Shown here one piece after another: positions 6,137 to 6,422 of a DNA stretch of 6,422 nucleotides (position 1 is its first letter; every line of letters starts with the position of its first letter). Source of the stretch: an uncultured Spirochaetaceae bacterium (GTDB lineage Bacteria; Spirochaetota; Spirochaetia; Treponematales; Treponemataceae); contig CALNCH010000296.1 in assembly GCA_937875245.1 (NCBI GenBank), positions 1 through 6,422 on the forward strand, given 5' to 3'. Under the pieces are notes generated by a model, which saw only the letters and a program-made list of their open reading frames with translations, was not told the DNA's origin and made no database searches. The position numbers were made by a program, and so were the translations under genes.

Positions 6137-6422
6137 TTAGTTGTGAGCCTTTTCTTTTTCTGCTTTTGCAGCAGCTTCTATTAAAGTTTCACCCAATTTA
6201 CGGGCTACTTCTACATATTCAAAGACTTCGAATTGGTCTCCAACCTTAATATCATGCCAAGAATCAATTCCAACACCACATTCATAACCTGTTGTTACTT
6301 CTTTTGCATCGTCCTTAAAGCGTTTAAGAGAAGATACTTTTCCAGTATAAATAACAATACCGTCACGAATAATGTTAACACTTGAAGAACGTTTGATAAG
6401 ACCGGCGGGGAAAAAAAAAAAA
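6137..6422 (-). CDS. infB: Translation initiation factor IF-2, C-terminal fragment
   Basis: IF-2 is the GTPase that brings initiator tRNA to the 30S and promotes subunit joining. Only about the last 88 reliable residues are in the window. They belong to the end of the protein: SSSVNIIRDGIVIYTGKV, SSLKRFKDDAKEV, GYECGVGI and DIKVGDQFEVFEYVEV, all typical of IF-2 domain IV. A Lys/Glu/Ala-rich tail (ARKLGETLIEAAAKAEKEKAHN) then runs to TAA at 6137-6139. The 5' part lies beyond the window. Upstream of the GLIKR residues the frame reads Phe repeats from a poly-T run (minus strand), which does not fit IF-2 and is probably artefact from about 6410 outward. The gene leads directly into rbfA, 1 nt away, as in most bacteria. 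Confidence 0.95.
   Translation of the reverse strand, partial: FFFFPAGLIKRSSSVNIIRDGIVIYTGKVSSLKRFKDDAKEVTTGYECGVGIDSWHDIKVGDQFEVFEYVEVARKLGETLIEAAAKAEKEKAHN

Noticed and set aside
1..6422. Mobile element, CRISPR, tRNA or defence genes
   Set aside because: No spaced direct repeats, transposase or integrase frames, cloverleaf folds or unexplained gaps over 300 nt were found; all space is filled by housekeeping genes except the 163-nt pnp leader.

Overview
The window is a low-GC bacterial segment in which every gene lies on the minus strand. Read in the direction of transcription (right to left) the order is infB (3' end only), rbfA, truB, ribF, rpsO, pnp, then an M16 zinc-protease-like gene. 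This is the classic nusA-infB ribosome-maturation/RNA-decay neighbourhood. Having ribF between truB and rpsO, and an M16 peptidase after pnp, resembles Firmicutes and spirochaetes more than E. coli. The IF2 and TruB wording (for example a GHTGTLDSFAEGLL active-site loop) looks Treponema/spirochaete-like to me, but I cannot confirm that without a search. Nothing suggests a phage, transposon, CRISPR array or tRNA.

Layout. 6137-6422: IF2 C-terminus, ending at the window edge in a suspicious G4A12 run. 5731-6135: RbfA, 1 nt after infB. 4707-5726: TruB, which seems to begin at a CTG behind a strong ribosome-binding site. 3813-4658: RibF with a good FMN adenylyltransferase domain but a degraded riboflavin-kinase domain. 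3514-3776: S15, broken near its C-terminus by what looks like a 7-nt loss. 3351-3513: the only sizeable intergenic region, holding a terminator-like hairpin, a possible promoter and a large nested stem-loop leader ahead of pnp. 1251-3350: a full-length, intact PNPase. 1-1246: an M16 peptidase gene running off the window, which lacks exactly the 24 residues expected between its HxxEH motif and its third zinc ligand.

Together the genes serve translation initiation (IF2), 30S assembly (RbfA, S15), tRNA modification (TruB), flavin cofactor synthesis (RibF) and RNA turnover (PNPase). The rpsO-terminator-promoter-structured leader-pnp arrangement recalls the autoregulated E. coli rpsO-pnp locus, reached here with an unrelated-looking sequence.

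I see no new multi-gene system. The points worth a second look are the two gene lesions (M16 and rpsO), the CTG start of truB, the degraded kinase half of RibF, the pnp leader, and a long inverted repeat just inside the M16 gene. Both lesions, and both window edges, could be assembly artefacts, and raw-read checks would decide this.
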